Shown in pieces: positions 33,730 through 36,139 of a stretch of DNA of 36,139 bases (the stretch's first letter is position 1; every line of letters begins with the position of its first letter). Under the pieces are notes generated by a model, which was not told the DNA's origin, ran no database searches, and was given only the letters and a program-made list of their open reading frames with translations. The translations under genes were made by a program, and so were the position numbers. This DNA is from an uncultured Clostridia bacterium (GTDB lineage: Bacteria > Bacillota > Clostridia > TANB77 > CAG-465), in NCBI GenBank assembly GCA_944388575.1, contig CALXJF010000015.1, forward strand, positions 1 to 36,139, given 5' to 3'.

Positions 33730-33755
33730 AATATATGAACAATTATTCATATATT
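33730..33755. promoter_or_regulatory. ArsR/SmtB-type operator
   Basis: AATATATGAA (33730-33739) and TTCATATATT (33746-33755) are a perfect 10-bp inverted repeat around six bases. The core TGAA-N6-TTCA matches the SmtB/CzrA/CadC operator pattern. It covers the expected transcription start of the operon it precedes, so the encoded repressor would block initiation until it binds metal. Confidence 0.85.
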
Positions 33756-33773
33756 ATAAAAGGGGTGAATATA

Positions 33774-34103
33774 ATGTGTAATGATAAATGTAATAATAAT
33801 ATTGTTATACCAACGGATGATATGATAATTGAACTGGCAGATACTTTTAAAGTATTTTCTGATAGTTCTAGAATAAAAATATTATACAGCATGATAAACC
33901 AAGAAATGTGTGTAAGGCATATATCTCAAAAGGTTAATATGAGTCAATCTGCTGTATCACATCAGTTAAAGACATTAAAACAAGCAAGACTTATAAAGTA
34001 TAGAAAAGAAGGAAAAGAGGTATATTATTCGTTAGATGATGAACATATAGAAAAAATATTAAATGTTGTAATAGATCATATAAAGGAGGAAAGAAATGAG
34101 TGA
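33774..34103 (+). CDS. ArsR/SmtB-family metal-responsive repressor (CadC/CzrA-like)
   Basis: ATG 33774 follows AAGGGGTGAATATA; an upstream ATG at 33735 lies inside the operator and is rejected. The 109-aa protein starts MCNDKCNNN and has the winged-helix fold: LADTFKVFSDSSRIKILYSM, then the recognition helix VNMSQSAVSHQLKTLKQARLI and wing YRKEGKEVYYSLDDEHI. The helix alpha-3 metal motif region reads EMCVRHISQ (a Cys in place of the ELCVCDL pattern). The C-terminal helix has HIEKILNVVIDHIKEE, with DxxH/HxxxH-like ligands as in alpha-5 zinc sensors. It overlaps cadA by eight bases. Metal identity (Zn, Cd or Pb) is not certain. Confidence 0.88.
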   Translation: MCNDKCNNNIVIPTDDMIIELADTFKVFSDSSRIKILYSMINQEMCVRHISQKVNMSQSAVSHQLKTLKQARLIKYRKEGKEVYYSLDDEHIEKILNVVIDHIKEERNE

Positions 34104-35982
34104 ATGTTGCAATGGTCATGAACATGATAAAAAGAATGATGATAAAAATAATAAATTAGATATGATTTTAACTATTATTGGGATAGTTATATTTGCTTTT
34201 TCAATTTATATTAGTAATTTAAATGAAATTATATCTTTAATCGGTTATATTTTAAGTTATGCACTTATTGGATATGAAATTGTATTTAATGCTTTTAAAA
34301 GATTATTTAAAAAAGATATGTTTGACGAGAACTTTTTAATGATGTTAGCGACTTTTGGAGCTTTTGCAATAGGTGAATATACAGAGGCTGTTGCAGTTAT
34401 TTTATTTTATAAAATTGGAGAGCTGCTTCAAGATAAAGCTGTTGAAAATTCTAAAAAGAAAATATCAGAAACAATTGATATTAGAGCTACATCAGCAAGT
34501 GTAAAACGTGAAGGTGTTATTTATGATATAAAACCAGAAGAATTAAAAATAAAAGATATAGTAGTTATAAAAACTGGTGAAAAAATTCCAGTTGATGGTA
34601 AATTGTTAAGTGATAGTGCACAATTAGATATGTCTGCTTTAACAGGTGAAAGTAAACCAGTATCTTTAAACAAGGAACAAGAAGTTTTATCAGGTTCTGT
34701 AAATATTGGTTCTTTAATTGAGCTAGAAGTTACAAAAACATTTGAAAATTCTACTGTATCTAGAATAATTGAAATGATTGAAAATGCAAATAGTAAAAAA
34801 TCAAATACAGAGAAATTTATTACTAGATTTGCAAAAATATATACTCCTATTGTAACAATAATAGCAATATTAATTGCTCTTATGCCTTTATTTATCAGTA
34901 TTAGTTATGTAGAATCTTTACATAGAGCTTTTACATTTTTGGTAATATCTTGTCCATGTGCTTTGGTAATTTCAGTACCTCTTGGATTTTTTGTAGGAAT
35001 AGGAACTACTTCTAAAAAAGGTATATTAATAAAGGGGAGTAATTATTTAGATAATTTAGCAAGTATAAAAACTGTGATTTTTGATAAAACAGGTACTTTG
35101 ACTAAAGGTGTATTTGAAGTAACTAAAATAATTTCTTTTGGTAATATGTCAGAACAAGAAATAATAGAAAAAATAGCTTTGTGTGAATATTATTCTAATC
35201 ATTATATAGCAAAATCAATTTTAAACTATTATGGAAAGAATATAGATACAAGTAAGATATTATCTCATGAAGAAATTGCAGGAAAAGGTTTAAAAGTAAA
35301 GATAGAAGGTCAAGATATCTTAACTGGTAATTACATATTAATGGAAGAAAATAATATAGCAGTAGATAAGGTAATTGATATTGGAACTGTATGTTATTTA
35401 GCTATAAATAATAAATGTGAAGGTTGTGTTATATTATCAGATGTTTTAAAAGAAGATATAAAAGATTTAATTAGTAGTTTAAATAATATTGGAATAAAAA
35501 GATGTATAATGCTTACTGGAGATAGCTCAAAAGTTGCTAAAAGTATAGGAGAAAGTTTAGGAATAAAAGAAGTTTATTCTGAATTGTTACCAGAAGATAA
35601 GGCTAATATTTTTGAGAAAATAAAAAAAGAGGAAAAAGAAAATAAAATAGCATATTTAGGTGATGGTATAAATGATTCGCCAGTTTTAGCAATGGCAGAT
35701 GTTGGGATTTCTATGGGAAAAGGTTCTGATATTGCGATAGAAACTTCTGATGTTGTAATTATGAGTGATGAACCATCTAAATTAATAGATGCGGTAAAAA
35801 TAGCTAGAAGAACGAGAAATATAGTAAAAGAAAATATAATATTTGCTATAGCAATAAAAGTATTATTTTTAATATTAAGTAGTTTAGGTATGACTTCAAT
35901 GTGGTTTGCAATATTTGCTGATGTAGGTGTAGCATTAATAACAATACTTAATTCAATTAGAATATTCTATAAATTTAAATAA
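34096..35982 (+). CDS. cadA: Heavy-metal-exporting P1B-type ATPase (CadA/ZntA-like)
   Basis: A 628-aa P1B ATPase exporting Zn2+, Cd2+ or Pb2+. AAAGGAGGAAAGAA precedes the ATG inside the repressor gene. The N-terminus is a short Cys/His segment (SECCNGHEHD) instead of an HMA domain. Seen: actuator TGES; CPC at 286-288 in the membrane helix SCPCALVIS; phosphorylation site DKTGT with Asp330; GDGINDS from about 522; and Asp in FADVGVALITILNSIR of the last helix, typical of the Zn/Cd/Pb group. The usual HP dipeptide of the nucleotide domain reads His369-Tyr370 (SNHYIAKSI), an unusual change. Genetic coupling to an ArsR repressor supports a metal-resistance role. Confidence 0.93.
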   Translation: MSECCNGHEHDKKNDDKNNKLDMILTIIGIVIFAFSIYISNLNEIISLIGYILSYALIGYEIVFNAFKRLFKKDMFDENFLMMLATFGAFAIGEYTEAVAVILFYKIGELLQDKAVENSKKKISETIDIRATSASVKREGVIYDIKPEELKIKDIVVIKTGEKIPVDGKLLSDSAQLDMSALTGESKPVSLNKEQEVLSGSVNIGSLIELEVTKTFENSTVSRIIEMIENANSKKSNTEKFITRFAKIYTPIVTIIAILIALMPLFISISYVESLHRAFTFLVISCPCALVISVPLGFFVGIGTTSKKGILIKGSNYLDNLASIKTVIFDKTGTLTKGVFEVTKIISFGNMSEQEIIEKIALCEYYSNHYIAKSILNYYGKNIDTSKILSHEEIAGKGLKVKIEGQDILTGNYILMEENNIAVDKVIDIGTVCYLAINNKCEGCVILSDVLKEDIKDLISSLNNIGIKRCIMLTGDSSKVAKSIGESLGIKEVYSELLPEDKANIFEKIKKEEKENKIAYLGDGINDSPVLAMADVGISMGKGSDIAIETSDVVIMSDEPSKLIDAVKIARRTRNIVKENIIFAIAIKVLFLILSSLGMTSMWFAIFADVGVALITILNSIRIFYKFK

Positions 35983-36055
35983 AAGTAGTATATAAAATAA
36001 AAAGATGATATAGTTATATAAATTTAATATAAAAATTTTGCAATATAATATTAAC

Positions 36056-36094
36056 AAAAACAGTAAGTTTGGATATGAAAAACTTACTGTTTTT
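36056..36094 (+). terminator. Terminator of the arsR-cadA operon
   Basis: AAAAACAGTAAGTTT (36056-36070) and AAACTTACTGTTTTT (36080-36094), a 15-bp perfect stem with a nine-base loop. The 73 bases between cadA and this hairpin contain nothing recognised. Confidence 0.9.
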
Positions 36095-36139
36095 GAAGTT
36101 TACTGTAATAGTAAAAAATGAATATAGAAATATAAATAT

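Noticed and set aside
33735-33773. Upstream ATG extending the ArsR-type repressor by 13 residues
   Set aside because: It lies inside the operator palindrome and near the expected transcription start, and a strong ribosome binding site precedes the later ATG.

Overview
The window is a strongly AT-rich, gene-dense chromosomal segment. It most resembles a low-GC spore-forming member of the Clostridia, perhaps an uncultured gut lineage. The support is a Firmicutes-type rimP-nusA-ylxR-infB-rbfA-nrnA-truB operon, a BofC-like sporulation protein, a collagen-like surface protein with sigma-K-like promoters, a ClpE-type ATPase, strong AGGAGG ribosome binding sites and near-consensus TTGACA-N17-TATAAT promoters. 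No rRNA, tRNA or CRISPR array was seen, and the only mobile-element trace is a decayed 3' end of a serine recombinase gene at the left edge.

Layout. 1-2600: recombinase remnant; then on the minus strand a glycosyltransferase, a short collagen-like protein and a 53-aa protein, the first two each preceded by a sigma-K-like promoter (probable spore-surface glycoprotein module). 2700-6250: comEC, a BofC-like protein and an unknown gene. 6300-10170 (minus): a ClpE-like Clp ATPase and an MscS-family channel, with a 40-aa ORF between them on the plus strand. 10440-17660: an unknown gene; cysS with a FemX/FemAB-type aminoacyltransferase; a membrane protein; a flavin reductase; and three unknown genes. 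17730-24750: the translation/RNA operon rimP-nusA-ylxR-infB-rbfA-nrnA-truB. 24880-29780: a YbjQ-family protein, a frameshifted small membrane protein, three tandem pilin-like paralogues and a processive family-2 glycosyltransferase. 29911-31997: an ECF sigma factor, a probable anti-sigma factor and two membrane proteins in one coupled operon. 32270-33584: an unknown helical-repeat protein flanked by two near-identical terminators. 33700-36094: an ArsR/CadC-type repressor with a perfect operator and a CadA/ZntA-type metal-exporting ATPase.

The most striking observation is a recurrent frame interruption. Four genes (infB, rbfA, the third pilin-like gene and a membrane gene in the ECF operon) carry five +1 interruptions of one form: a single C directly before a GGA or GGT glycine codon, so that the upstream frame shows CGG. 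CGG is otherwise almost unused as an in-frame codon in the window (two further cases, both in uncharacterised genes). infB and rbfA are core translation genes and are intact on both sides of the extra base. This is either a systematic sequencing or assembly error with a fixed signature, or recoding (+1 frameshifting) at a rare or unassigned CGG codon. The DNA alone cannot decide. A separate one-A deletion interrupts a small membrane gene and looks like an ordinary homopolymer error.
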